Of a DNA stretch of 64,000 bases, positions 52,803-61,430 are shown piece by piece. Origin of the DNA: Carnimonas bestiolae (lineage in GTDB: Bacteria > Pseudomonadota > Gammaproteobacteria > Pseudomonadales > Halomonadaceae); the NCBI RefSeq assembly GCF_051251125.1, contig NZ_JBPCZL010000002.1, one strand, 5' to 3'. The position numbers were made by a program, and so were the translations under genes. Position 1 is the stretch's first letter. Each line of letters starts with the position of its first letter. The notes below the pieces were generated by a model. That model was not told the origin of the DNA. It did not search any database and saw only the letters and a list, made by a program, of their open reading frames with translations.

Positions 52803-53816
52803 ATGGATACCTTTCTTCACCGACTGCCAAAAATCGAGCTGCACCTTCACATTGAAGGCACCATGCAGCCAGAGCTCATTTTTTCCTTGGCCGAGCGCAA
52901 CAATATAGCGCTGCCGTACGCCAGTATCGATGAGCTGAAGGCCGCCTATGAGTTCAAGAACCTGCAGTCGTTTCTCGATTTGTATTATCAGAACATGCAG
53001 GTGCTGCTTAGCGAGCAGGACTTTTACGATCTAACGTGGGACTACTTCTCGCGTGTCGCTAGCGAACAGCTGATTCACGCCGAAATTTTCTTCGACCCGC
53101 AGGCGCACTTGGCTCGCGGCGTTGATATCGGCACGCAGTTAGCCGGGATCTCGCGCGCCTGTCAGGACGCTCAGCAGCGCTACGGCATTACCAGTGCGAT
53201 AATCTTGAGCTTTTTGCGCGATATGAGCGAAGCATCGGCGCTGGAAACGCTCGAAGCTGCACTTCCCTATCGCGAGCACTTCATTGGGGTTGGACTGGAC
53301 TCTGCAGAGCTAGGCAACCCGCCGGCCAAATTCCGCCGTGTATTCGAGAAGGCCAAAGCGCTTGGGCTGCGTCTAGTGGCACATGCTGGCGAGGAAGGAC
53401 CCCACGACTACATCAGCGAAGCCCTTGATGAGCTGAACGTCGAGCGAATCGATCATGGCGTGCAGTGCATTACCTCCCCGCAGCTCACCGAACGTCTGGC
53501 CCGAGAGCAAATCCCGCTAACCGTTTGCCCGCTGTCGAATATCTACCTGAAGGTGTTCGGCACCCTGCAAGAGAGCACCATCGCTCACATGCTTGATGCT
53601 GGCCTGAAGGTAACGCTTAATTCGGACGATCCCGCCTATTTTGGCGGCTATATGAACAATAACTTCGATGCGGTACAGCAAGCCTTCGGCTGGACCCCCG
53701 CAATTTGGGAGCAGCTCACGCGAAATGCGATCGAAGCGAGCTTTGCGGACGACGCTCGCAAGCAGCAAATGAACGACATTCTCGACCTGTACCTTAATAA
53801 CACGTCAAAGTCATAG
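52803..53816 (+). CDS. Adenine deaminase (adenosine deaminase-like family)
   Basis: 337-residue metal-dependent amidohydrolase of the ADA superfamily. 'LPKIELHLHIEGTMQPELIF' gives the HxH metal ligands; 'LVAHAGEEGPHDYI' the third His and the catalytic Glu; 'ERIDHGVQC' the active-site His; 'LNSDDPAYFGGY' the Asp pair. The 'EGT' after HLH and the 'AHAGEEGP' form match the proteobacterial adenine deaminase subgroup (Pseudomonas PA0148-like) rather than true adenosine deaminases. It converts adenine to hypoxanthine for purine salvage. ATG at 52803; the frame is open a little further upstream. Confidence 0.9.
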   Translation: MDTFLHRLPKIELHLHIEGTMQPELIFSLAERNNIALPYASIDELKAAYEFKNLQSFLDLYYQNMQVLLSEQDFYDLTWDYFSRVASEQLIHAEIFFDPQAHLARGVDIGTQLAGISRACQDAQQRYGITSAIILSFLRDMSEASALETLEAALPYREHFIGVGLDSAELGNPPAKFRRVFEKAKALGLRLVAHAGEEGPHDYISEALDELNVERIDHGVQCITSPQLTERLAREQIPLTVCPLSNIYLKVFGTLQESTIAHMLDAGLKVTLNSDDPAYFGGYMNNNFDAVQQAFGWTPAIWEQLTRNAIEASFADDARKQQMNDILDLYLNNTSKS

Positions 53817-53855
53817 CTGACCCGCTTTAGCACATTCAGCTAAAAGCCGAGATAC

Positions 53856-53889
53856 GGACGCTTACCGCGCTGATGAAGCGTCCTTATTT
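53856..53889 (+). terminator. Probable terminator after the adenine deaminase gene
   Basis: GGACGCT / AGCGTCC perfect 7-bp stem with a 14-base loop, followed by TTATTT. Confidence 0.6.
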
Positions 53890-54269
53890 GGCAAGCTCAT
53901 ATCGCATTCCTCACCGCTTGGTGGCTGATCACACGTCCACCCACATTGCAGCCCCACAGCCTTCTGGAATAAGTCGAATCACCTCGGTTCGGTGAAGCCT
54001 GATGCGGTGATTGGCCCCCCACTATCGCAACCAAGGCGAGGCCAACCTGCCGAGCAATCTTGATTTTTGTGACTGTTTTGCACATTAACCAGAAACGCAA
54101 CTGAATATTTCACGTTTAAGAATTAATGACTTGCCGCGCCGCACCCTATTCCAACAAGCGATAGTTGATACCTTTCCTCCCGACGACACTGATCGTCACA
54201 CGCTAGACCAAGCATGTAAAACCGGTCGACATACCGACCCCTTTTGATTTGTGCAGGGAGATGCCACAA
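53890..54269. other. Noncoding region upstream of first microcin-like gene
   Basis: About 380 bp without a credible gene; becomes AT-richer from about 54060. It must contain the promoter of the first microcin-like gene; I could not place it by eye. GTGCAGGGAG just before the start is shared with the second microcin-like gene. Confidence 0.5.
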
Positions 54270-54602
54270 ATGAAAGAACTCAATACTGTAGAAGTGAGCG
54301 CTGTAGCTGGTGGAATTGGCGGACACGCTGCGGGCCTTTTTGACAGCCTTGAAGGTGCAGCTGTGCTTGCCACAGAAGGCGCAACCTTCGGCGGCCTGGT
54401 AGCTGGATCACACGCCGGCACCAATGGTGCAGGTGGCCTTCTGGGCGCTGGTATCCTCGCACAGGGCGTTGGCGCTATTGCCGGTATCGTCGCAGGCGGT
54501 ATTACTGGCGCAGTTATCGGGTTTATTCAGGGCTACGACAACCCCAAAACCGAAGAACTGTCAGACGGTATTTTCTCCTCTATCGAAAACGGTCGCTTCT
54601 AA
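54270..54602 (+). CDS. Microcin/colicin V-like double-glycine leader protein 1
   Basis: 110 residues. The N-terminus 'MKELNTVEVSAVAGG' is a textbook double-glycine leader (compare the colicin V and class II microcin form M-R-x-L-x-x-x-E-x-x-x-V-S-G-G), cleaved by C39-peptidase ABC exporters such as the one encoded at 59298. The mature part is very rich in Gly/Ala with GxxxG spacing ('GGLLGAGILAQGVGAIAG', 'IVAGGITGAVIGFIQGY'), i.e. glycine-zipper membrane-active segments (about 28-88), followed by a polar acidic tail (89-110). No Cys. The ATG at 54270 is aligned with the paralogue start and follows GGGAG by nine bases; ATG 54261 would add three residues. A second 'GG' at 17-18 is shared with the paralogue and is another possible cleavage point. 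Confidence 0.88.
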   Translation: MKELNTVEVSAVAGGIGGHAAGLFDSLEGAAVLATEGATFGGLVAGSHAGTNGAGGLLGAGILAQGVGAIAGIVAGGITGAVIGFIQGYDNPKTEELSDGIFSSIENGRF

Positions 54603-54691
54603 GGCCATGTCAGCGCTTTATAGCCGCTGACAAGCTTCCAACGGCGGGCGCCACAAGTTGGAGTCCGCTGCTGGAGGCACGGAGAACGAGA

Positions 54692-54720
54692 AGGGCATTT
54701 GGAGCGACAGATGCCCTTTT
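54692..54720 (+). terminator. Rho-independent terminator after microcin-like gene 1
   Basis: AGGGCAT-loop-ATGCCCT stem followed by TTTT, 90 bp after the stop codon. It implies the two microcin-like genes are separate transcripts. Confidence 0.8.
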
Positions 54721-55839
54721 CCAATCGGGTCGCATCTCTCGGCACCAGATGCTAATGAGAGCCCTCACCTATTAGAGAATACTCTCGTAACAAGCGCCCC
54801 TCTCTCCGCCATTATTTATGGTGCAGGTAAAAACCGTTCTCTAGTAATGCTCGTTTTATTAATCTGACCTTGCGCCCACCTTACTTTAACGCTCAAATCT
54901 TTTCATTATCATTTCAACTTCAATATATGCATTAGATTTGAATTAATAATTGGCATGCGCTGGCCCGAATTCGTGCATCCGATGTTTTCTTGGAAATGCT
55001 CAGCGCTCCAGCGTAATGCGATAATCACTCCCGTTGGACTACATAGCCAAACACGCTAACTAAAAACACGAAGAGTTAATAAACAAATAACGTTACCGGT
55101 AGGTTGGACCAGGCACTCAACATATTAAATGCAGCGTCCAAACACTGTTGTATAAGACGACTTTTGAGCGCTTGTACAGGCATCTGCCGGTAGCCTTGGA
55201 GACCTCGCAGGCGTTAACGGGGTGGCAATCCTTGTCCAAGGCGTTGACGCAGCGTCACGCATCACCAGCAGCGGCGTCGCGGAAGCTGGCCGCGGCTCCG
55301 TTCAAATTGATAAAACCCGCATTCCACGGGGCCCGCAGCCATCCCGCGACCATGCATTGGACATATAGCCGCGTGGCGATCACGTGAGGATTTGTCATGC
55401 TCTGGTGCGTTTGGAGGCCCCTCGCTAGCGGTTCGAAAGAGCATCGTTTACATCAAAAGGCATCGGCACAGTGTGAAAACTGTCGCCAGCAAACGATCCG
55501 CTGTGACTCGAAACAACCTCTGGCAGTACGTCCCCGCTTAATCTATACTTAAAAAAATTGAGGCATGCTTACTTGTTTTAGCCAGCCGCGCCTCATGCTC
55601 ACTGAACAAGACGACAAACAATCTATTTATTATATTAATACAATAATTATATCACCCAATTCCGACTATATTGTTGGATAAATAACAGTCATCATAGAAT
55701 TAACAAAAATAGTAATAATATTCTTTAGAAGCCGCTGCTAGGTTTACTTCGACGATAACCAAAGTCGCCAATCGACATGCGCGTCGTCACGCTATTCCAA
55801 TGTTGGTTTCTAATCTTATTGGTGCAGGGAGATACACAC
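54721..55839. other. Long AT-rich intergenic region between the two microcin-like genes
   Basis: About 1.1 kb. 54880-55100 and 55560-55740 are strongly AT-rich, unlike the genome, while 55160-55400 is GC-rich and contains a possible degraded relative of the microcin-like genes. Several tiny open frames exist, but none looks like an immunity protein (no hydrophobic 50-100-residue frame with a ribosome-binding site). Likely horizontally acquired DNA bound by a xenogeneic silencer; that is inference. Confidence 0.5.
55168..55368 (+). pseudogene. Possible degraded microcin-like gene fragment
   Basis: A frame open only from 55168 to the stop at 55366 encodes an Ala/Gly/Val-rich stretch whose middle, 'GVAILVQGVDAASRITSSGV', lines up with 'AGILAQGVGAIAGIVAGGI' of protein 1 (shared I-L-x-Q-G-V-x-A), preceded by L-V...A-G...G in similar spacing. 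No start or leader remains. The resemblance is short and could be compositional, so this is a tentative remnant. Confidence 0.3.
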
Positions 55840-56214
55840 ATGAAAGAACTAACTTCAGTAGAAGTAAGCGCTGTTGTGGGTGCAGAAGGTCCTTACATCG
55901 GGGGCCATGCGATCGGTCTGATCGACGCTGTTGAAGGCGCGGCAGTTCTTGGCGCGCTCGGCGCAACCTACGGCGGTCTAGTAGGCGGCTCCAATGCAGG
56001 TACCGGCGGTGCGGGTGGTGTAGTTGGCGCAGGCATTATCGCGCAGGGCGTTGGTGCGCTCGCAGGCATTATCGCTGCTGGCGCTACTGGCCTCATTCTG
56101 GGTGCTATTCAGGGCTACAGCAGCCAAGAATCCCAGAACCTGGCTGATGACATCTTCACTTCAATCAACAACGGCGACTACTGGGGCCCTAAAGGCGCGC
56201 TAGTAACCGTTTAA
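55840..56214 (+). CDS. Microcin/colicin V-like leader protein 2
   Basis: 124 residues, clearly paralogous to protein 1 over its whole length. Leader 'MKELTSVEVSAVVGA' has G-A in place of G-G at 14-15 and then four extra residues before 'IGGHAIGLIDAVEGAAVL'. Because 'IGGHA' is conserved in both, cleavage may occur after that G-G (residue 22 here) instead. Glycine-zipper core at about 26-92 ('GGAGGVVGAGIIAQGVGALAG'), polar tail, and a C-terminal extension 'DYWGPKGALVTV' absent from protein 1. GTGCAGGGAG lies nine to eleven bases upstream of the ATG. Expected to be exported by the HlyD/C39-ABC pair at 58028-61409. Activity is inferred. Confidence 0.86.
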   Translation: MKELTSVEVSAVVGAEGPYIGGHAIGLIDAVEGAAVLGALGATYGGLVGGSNAGTGGAGGVVGAGIIAQGVGALAGIIAAGATGLILGAIQGYSSQESQNLADDIFTSINNGDYWGPKGALVTV

Positions 56215-56265
56215 TGCTCAAGTCGGCGGCCGGATTATCGTCCCCTGCCCCTTGAAAAGTAACAA

Positions 56266-56301
56266 CCGAACGCCTCGATGCTGGTAGATCGAGGCGTTCG
56301 G
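56266..56301. terminator. Perfect 14-bp inverted repeat after microcin-like gene 2
   Basis: CCGAACGCCTCGAT, 8-base loop, ATCGAGGCGTTCGG: a perfect stem, 51 bp after the stop. There is no T tract on either strand, so it may be an mRNA-stabilising hairpin or Rho-assisted terminator, or a protein-binding palindrome. Confidence 0.6.
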
Positions 56302-56392
56302 CAATGATGCAGCAGGCAGCGATGGTGCCTAGCGACACTAGCGATCATATGAATCGCATTTTCGCCGCAGTGCCTGCAAGCGCTTACCTCAC

Positions 56393-56971
56393 TCAGTGGT
56401 GGGTCACGTTCCATTTCTTGATAACGCGATCTTCGCGATGATAGGTGAGTACGCTCATAGACGCCGGAGAAAGGGCCAGATGCGCGCCAAAGCCAATGTC
56501 CCCTGTTGCCCAATAGCCTGCAATGCAGCGCAAGATGTGGGCGTGCGCAAATAGCGCGATGCGCCCGCCTTGCTGATCAAGCTCTTCAACGAATGCCGCT
56601 ACACGCTTCTGCACATCCTCTCTGGACTCCCCCTCGGGGATGGGCGATTTGAACACATCCCAACCGGGTACTTCTTCACGGATATCGCTGGTTTTACGGC
56701 CTTCGTAAATACCGTAATCCCACTCCAGCAGTTGCGGATCAACGAGCATGTGCTCGCCAAGCCCCGCCAGTTCGCACGTATGCTTGGCGCGCCCTAAAGG
56801 ACTCGACAATACCTGATCGAACGCCACACCGCGTAACGCCGGCTGCAGTGTCTTGGCTTGCTCCACCCCTTCTTCCAGCAGCGGCAGGTCAGTGCGCCCC
56901 GTATGCTGCCCTGACTTGCTCCACTCCGTTTGACCGTGGCGAACTAGCCACAATTCTGTAGATGACGACAC
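56393..56971 (-). CDS. Histidine phosphatase-superfamily protein (phosphoglycerate mutase-like)
   Basis: 192-residue branch-1 histidine phosphatase: 'WLVRHGQTEWSKSGQHTGRT' with the catalytic R-H-G (about 10-12), 'VLSSPLGRAKHTCELAG', acid 'WDYGIYEGRKTSDI' and the second His in 'IALFAHAHILRCIAGYW'. Enzymes of this kind (CobC, SixA, GpmB or fructose-2,6-bisphosphatase-like) remove phosphate from various small molecules or proteins; the substrate cannot be told. It lies on the minus strand between the microcin-like genes and the exporter genes and is probably an ordinary chromosomal gene flanked by inserted material. Confidence 0.9.
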   Translation of the reverse strand: MSSSTELWLVRHGQTEWSKSGQHTGRTDLPLLEEGVEQAKTLQPALRGVAFDQVLSSPLGRAKHTCELAGLGEHMLVDPQLLEWDYGIYEGRKTSDIREEVPGWDVFKSPIPEGESREDVQKRVAAFVEELDQQGGRIALFAHAHILRCIAGYWATGDIGFGAHLALSPASMSVLTYHREDRVIKKWNVTHH

Positions 56972-57420
56972 TATTCTCTCCCGGCTTTTATTGAATTTGA
57001 CGCTGAGGGCATTTTTGTTCGAGGCGGCCCCTCACCTCTCTTACCTATCAGCATCTTAGCGCACCCGGCCGCGAGAAGTGAAAAGCGTCGTTTTGCCCTC
57101 TTTATACGGCGCAAAGAGACACGCTAAAACACGCCAAGTGAAGTTCTGCATACACGCACCGAAACATGTCATTGTGAGTGATGCTGTTCCTGCAGCTGGA
57201 CGACCTTTATTGGTAATGTTTTATTACACGTTTTAACATACATTGAGGTATTCCATGCCCGCCCGCCTTATTAACTTCATCGCACCATTGAGTTAACCCA
57301 AATAGTCACGATAGCCATAATTAACTTTGCTACCGTGGCGATGCAAATCAGCGTACTTTCTTACCCCTCTGAAGTGAACAAACACATCGCTAACGTAAGT
57401 TAGGGTGTGAATAACTTATA
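56972..57420. other. Noncoding region before the microcin-like pseudogene
   Basis: 449 bp, AT-rich from about 57200, no credible gene. It includes the promoter side of the histidine phosphatase gene. Confidence 0.5.
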
Positions 57421-57764
57421 ATGAACAAACGGACTTCTTTCAGAGTGAATGTAGTGGCTGATGAAAGGCTCGGATACGTTCACGGCCTAATCGACGCTGT
57501 TATCGACGCCGTACATCTTCAGCAGCTTATAGGCGGCGCTAACACCGCTACCAGAGAAGCAGACGATGCGAGCGCTATCGCACAGGGCGCAGGGCGCAGG
57601 CCCAACCACTGCACTATTGCGGGAGTGTTACGGGTATGATCAGGGAAGCCATTCAGGGAGATAACACCGCTAAAACTGCTGCACTTGCGGGTGACACTCT
57701 CCAGTCGATCAAAAATGCTTTTTTCGGGGCTCTGATGGCGCGGCCGTTACTATCTAACGGATAA
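57421..57764 (+). pseudogene. Frameshifted third microcin-like gene
   Basis: From ATG 57421 the frame gives 'MNKRTSFRVNVVADERLGYV' then 'HGLIDAV', matching the leader region T-S-x-x-V-x-x-V and 'GLIDAV' of protein 2, and later 'AIAQGAG' (compare 'IIAQGVG'). It then ends prematurely near 57637. In another frame, 57630-57764 encodes 'TGMIREAIQGDNTAKTAALA' and 'GDTLQSIKNAFFG', which matches 'TGLILGAIQGYSSQESQNLA' and 'DDIFTSINNG' of protein 2. So this is a diverged paralogue broken by at least one frameshift and lacking the double glycine. Confidence 0.75.
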
Positions 57765-58027
57765 GCCCTCGCTCTCGTTGCGTTAGGCGCTTACGAGCAC
57801 GACCAGTAAAAACTCTCCCATTCAACTTGAGTGAGGAGTTTGCGTTATACAATAACGAAACTAAACTGAGTCCACGCAAGTACGTTGATTCAAACGTTAG
57901 CTTGAAACAAATAAGGATTCGCGTGATTGCCCAAACAGGCCTCGCTCCAATGTTCTACTTCCTTTCTGTACAAGCTGTTACAATAAGCAAACAGACTATT
58001 GATTAGTTTACTGTTTAGGAGAGAGTC
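57765..58027. other. Leader/promoter region of exporter operon
   Basis: 263 bp between the pseudogene and the HlyD-type gene. A 27-codon frame starting with GTG at about 57924 after AAGGAT is the only candidate small gene; unsupported. Strong GGAGAG ribosome-binding site just before 58028. Confidence 0.4.
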
Positions 58028-59308
58028 ATGTTTCGCCAAGAGGCGATCGAAAGCAGGAAGAGACGCTGGAGGGGTAGAGTCATTCTGCTTCCAGGCATTT
58101 CTCCTTGGATCATTGGGGCGGCTACCGCCTTCTTTATCGTGATTGCACTAGCATTCATTATCTGGGGAAATTACACACGCCGCGTAAACGTCGGCGGAGA
58201 AGTAACGACATGGCCTCGCGCCGTCAATATTTTTTCCGGCGTTCAGGGCGTTGTTGTAAAGCAATTCGTCGAAGAGGGGCAGCCCATCCACAAAGGCCAG
58301 CCCATTTACGCAATTGATGTGAGTAAAAGCACGTCGCAAGGCAACGCCAGCCTCGCGCAGCGCCAGGATATCGAAAACCAGATAAAACGTATCAACGATA
58401 TCATCGAGGGGTTACAGGAAAGCAAGCGGGCCACTCTTGCTTCACTGCAGAAACAGCGTGACCAATACGCGGCGGCATACAAGCATTCGAATGCCATCGT
58501 CGACGAAGCCCGAGAAGGGGTGGCGTTGATGAAAAACGGCATGGAACAGTACCGCGGCTATCTTAAGCGCGGCATCCTCACCAAAGCCGCAGTGCTCAAC
58601 CAGGAATACCTGTTCTATCAGCAGCAAAACAACATGCTCAGTCTGGTTGGGCAAAACCAGCAGAACCAGCTACAGCTCACCAATACGGAAAGCCAGATTC
58701 AGACCCAGGCTGCTGACTTCAACAACCGCATCTACCAAATGGAGATGCAGCGTTTCGATCTGAACAAACAGCTGACCAACAACGATCTGTCGGGCGAGGT
58801 AGTCATCCGCGCGCTATCGGACGGCAAGGTCGACTCGCTAAGCGTTACACCAGGGCAAATGGTCAATTCCGGCGATAGCTTGCTGCAAATCCTTCCTGAA
58901 AATATCAAAAGCTACTATCTGGTGATGTGGGTGCCTAACCAGGCCATCCCTTATCTGAGCACGGGCGATCGCGTCAACGTGCGCTATGAAGCTTTTCCGT
59001 CTCAGAAATTTGGGCAATTTGGCTCCACGATCGAATACATTTCCCGCACCCCTGCATCACCGCAGGAAATGGCAACCTATCAGGGTGCGCCCCGTGTTGG
59101 GCAGGGGCCATCTATCCCCTACTACCGCGTTCTAGTGAAACCGGATGTTCGCGTTATCAGCTACGGCGAACAAAGCATGCCGCTGGACAACGGCATGAAA
59201 GCCGAGGCGACACTGTTTCTCGAGAAACGTCATATCTATCAATGGATTCTGTCGCCGTTCTACGACATGCAACACAGCGCTATGGGGCCTATAAAAAATG
59301 ATCAATAA
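58028..59308 (+). CDS. HlyD/CvaA-like periplasmic adaptor of a type I (microcin) exporter
   Basis: 426-residue membrane-fusion protein: short cytoplasmic N-terminus, one transmembrane helix (about 25-47, 'WIIGAATAFFIVIALAFIIW'), a barrel-sandwich half ('GGEVTTWPRAVNIFSGVQGV', 'GQPIHKGQPIYAIDV'), a long alpha-helical hairpin (about 105-245, Gln-rich) and the second lipoyl half 'ALSDGKVDSLSVTPGQMVNS' plus beta-barrel. Length and layout are those of CvaA, the adaptor for colicin V, linking the ABC transporter to TolC. ATG at 58028 follows TTAGGAGAGAGTC. It overlaps the ABC gene by 11 bp, so the two are coupled. Confidence 0.93.
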   Translation: MFRQEAIESRKRRWRGRVILLPGISPWIIGAATAFFIVIALAFIIWGNYTRRVNVGGEVTTWPRAVNIFSGVQGVVVKQFVEEGQPIHKGQPIYAIDVSKSTSQGNASLAQRQDIENQIKRINDIIEGLQESKRATLASLQKQRDQYAAAYKHSNAIVDEAREGVALMKNGMEQYRGYLKRGILTKAAVLNQEYLFYQQQNNMLSLVGQNQQNQLQLTNTESQIQTQAADFNNRIYQMEMQRFDLNKQLTNNDLSGEVVIRALSDGKVDSLSVTPGQMVNSGDSLLQILPENIKSYYLVMWVPNQAIPYLSTGDRVNVRYEAFPSQKFGQFGSTIEYISRTPASPQEMATYQGAPRVGQGPSIPYYRVLVKPDVRVISYGEQSMPLDNGMKAEATLFLEKRHIYQWILSPFYDMQHSAMGPIKNDQ

Positions 59309-61409
59309 CAGCTTCAAGTCGATTGTGAACAAGCTGGATCTGGGCCTGCGCCGCCGTGTTCCTGTCATTCATCAAACCGAATCCACTGAGTGCGGCCTGG
59401 CGTGTCTTGCCATGGTCGCTGGCAACTACGGCCAAACCGTCGATCTGATCTCGCTACGTCAGCAGTTCAACGTTTCATCACGTGGGGCAACGCTGGCAGG
59501 CATTCAGTCGATGGCCACCCAAATGGGCCTTGCCACGCGCGCACTGTCGCTGGATCTCGACGAGCTCAATGAGCTCAAGACTCCCTGTATCCTGCACTGG
59601 GAGTTCAACCACTTTGTGGTGCTTGTCGCAGTAAAGGGCAACAGTTTCGTTCTTCACGATCCCGCTCGCGGCCGACGCACGGTCAGTCTCGCCGAAATGT
59701 CGCAGCATTTTACCGGTGTTGCTCTGGAGCTGTGGCCCAACAGTGAGTTCAAGCCACGCGTCGAAAAGAACAAGCTCAGCCTGCGTAAGCTGATTAACAG
59801 TATTCACGGCATTAAAGGCACGTTGGCCAAAATCTTCTGCCTGTCGCTACTGATCGAAGCCATCGGGCTAATCATGCCGATGGGTACGCAACTGGTCATG
59901 GACCACGTTATTCCCGCCGGGGATCGCGGTCTGCTCAGCCTGATCTGTGTCGGCCTCGCATTCTTCATTCTGCTCCGTGCTGCCATTAGCATGCTGCGCG
60001 CCTGGTCATCTCTGGTGATGGGCACGTTGATTAACGTGCAATGGCAATCCGGCCTGTTCCAACACCTGTTGAAGCTACCGCTAGAGTTTTTTGAGCGCCG
60101 CAAGCTGGGGGATATTCAGTCCCGCTTCGGGTCGCTTGATTCAGTACGCCAGACGTTCACCAACAGCGTGGTGGGCGCCATCATGGACAGCATCATGGTG
60201 GTCGGTGTCTTCACCATGATGTTCTTGTATGGCGGCTGGCTGACGTGGGTAGTGGTAGGGATCACGGCGGTTTACGTACTGATTCGCCTGTTTACTTACA
60301 ACTACTACCGCCAGCTCTCGGAAGAACGACTGATCCAGGAGGCGCGTGCCAGCTCCTACTTCATGGAAACGCTGTACGGTATTGGCACCGTCAAGATGCA
60401 AGGCATGAGCGACAGGCGCTCGGGCCACTGGCTGAACCTGAAGATTGATGCCATCAATACGGGCATTAAGGTGACCAAGCTTGATCTGCTGTTCGGCGGC
60501 GTTAATACGCTGGTGGGCGCCATCGACCAGGTCGTTATCTTGTGGCTTGGCGCTACCCTGGTAATCGACAACCACATGACCATCGGGATGTACGTCGCGT
60601 TCAACTCCTACCGTGGGCAGTTCAGTGACCGTATCGGATCGCTCACTAGCTTCCTGCTGAACCTGCGCATGATGAGCCTGCATAACGAACGTATTTCTGA
60701 TATCGCCTTGCATGAGAGAGAGCCCACCAAGCCCGACGTGCCTGTCGTTAACGACATGCGCCCCGTCTCGCTTGAAACCCGCGATCTCTCCTATCGCTAT
60801 GACAGTCAGTCAGAACCGGTATTCAGCGGCGTTGATCTCAACATCAAGCAGGGTGAGAGCGTTGCCATCGTTGGCCCGTCGGGGTCAGGCAAAACAACGC
60901 TAATGAAGGTATTGTGCGGCCTGTTCGAGCCTGACGCGGGCCACATTCTCGCCAATGGCTCAGACATCTGGCAGCTCGGGGTGAACAACTACCATAAGAT
61001 GACCGCCTGCGTTATGCAGGACGATCGTCTGTTCTCTGGATCGATTCGCGAGAATATCTGCGGGTTTGTCGAAGAAATAGATGAAGAGTGGATGGTGCGC
61101 TGTGCCATGGCCAGCTATATCCACGATTTCATTCAACAGCTACCGATGGGCTACGAAACCCTGGTCGGAGAGCTGGGCGAAGGGCTCTCGGGCGGCCAGC
61201 GCCAGCGCCTCTTTATCGCGCGCGCGCTGTACCGTAAACCGAGCATTCTGTTTATGGATGAAGCCACCAGTGCGCTTGATAACCAAAGCGAGGCTTTCGT
61301 TAACCAAGCGATACGCCAGCTGAATATCACCCGCATCATCATTGCCCACCGTGAATCCACGGTCGCGTCGACTGACCGCGTGATTCAGCTGGGAGCGCCT
61401 GCTCAGTAG
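59298..61409 (+). CDS. C39-peptidase-containing ABC transporter (CvaB-like microcin exporter)
   Basis: 703 residues. The N-terminal C39 cysteine protease (about 20-145) has 'QTESTECGLACLAMVAGNYG' with catalytic Cys32 and oxyanion Gln26, His105 in 'HWEFNHFVVLVAV', and Asp121 in 'LHDPARG'; all three catalytic residues are intact. Six-helix transmembrane domain (about 165-450). Nucleotide-binding domain: Walker A 'GPSGSGKTTLMK' (Lys532), signature 'LSGGQRQRLFIARAL' (about 630), Walker B 'SILFMDEATSALD', H-loop 'IIIAHRES'. It cleaves double-glycine leaders and exports the mature peptide through the adaptor and TolC in one step. The microcin-like proteins upstream are the obvious substrates. Confidence 0.95.
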   Translation: MINNSFKSIVNKLDLGLRRRVPVIHQTESTECGLACLAMVAGNYGQTVDLISLRQQFNVSSRGATLAGIQSMATQMGLATRALSLDLDELNELKTPCILHWEFNHFVVLVAVKGNSFVLHDPARGRRTVSLAEMSQHFTGVALELWPNSEFKPRVEKNKLSLRKLINSIHGIKGTLAKIFCLSLLIEAIGLIMPMGTQLVMDHVIPAGDRGLLSLICVGLAFFILLRAAISMLRAWSSLVMGTLINVQWQSGLFQHLLKLPLEFFERRKLGDIQSRFGSLDSVRQTFTNSVVGAIMDSIMVVGVFTMMFLYGGWLTWVVVGITAVYVLIRLFTYNYYRQLSEERLIQEARASSYFMETLYGIGTVKMQGMSDRRSGHWLNLKIDAINTGIKVTKLDLLFGGVNTLVGAIDQVVILWLGATLVIDNHMTIGMYVAFNSYRGQFSDRIGSLTSFLLNLRMMSLHNERISDIALHEREPTKPDVPVVNDMRPVSLETRDLSYRYDSQSEPVFSGVDLNIKQGESVAIVGPSGSGKTTLMKVLCGLFEPDAGHILANGSDIWQLGVNNYHKMTACVMQDDRLFSGSIRENICGFVEEIDEEWMVRCAMASYIHDFIQQLPMGYETLVGELGEGLSGGQRQRLFIARALYRKPSILFMDEATSALDNQSEAFVNQAIRQLNITRIIIAHRESTVASTDRVIQLGAPAQ

Positions 61410-61430
61410 GTTTTGTTCAGCCACGAAAAG

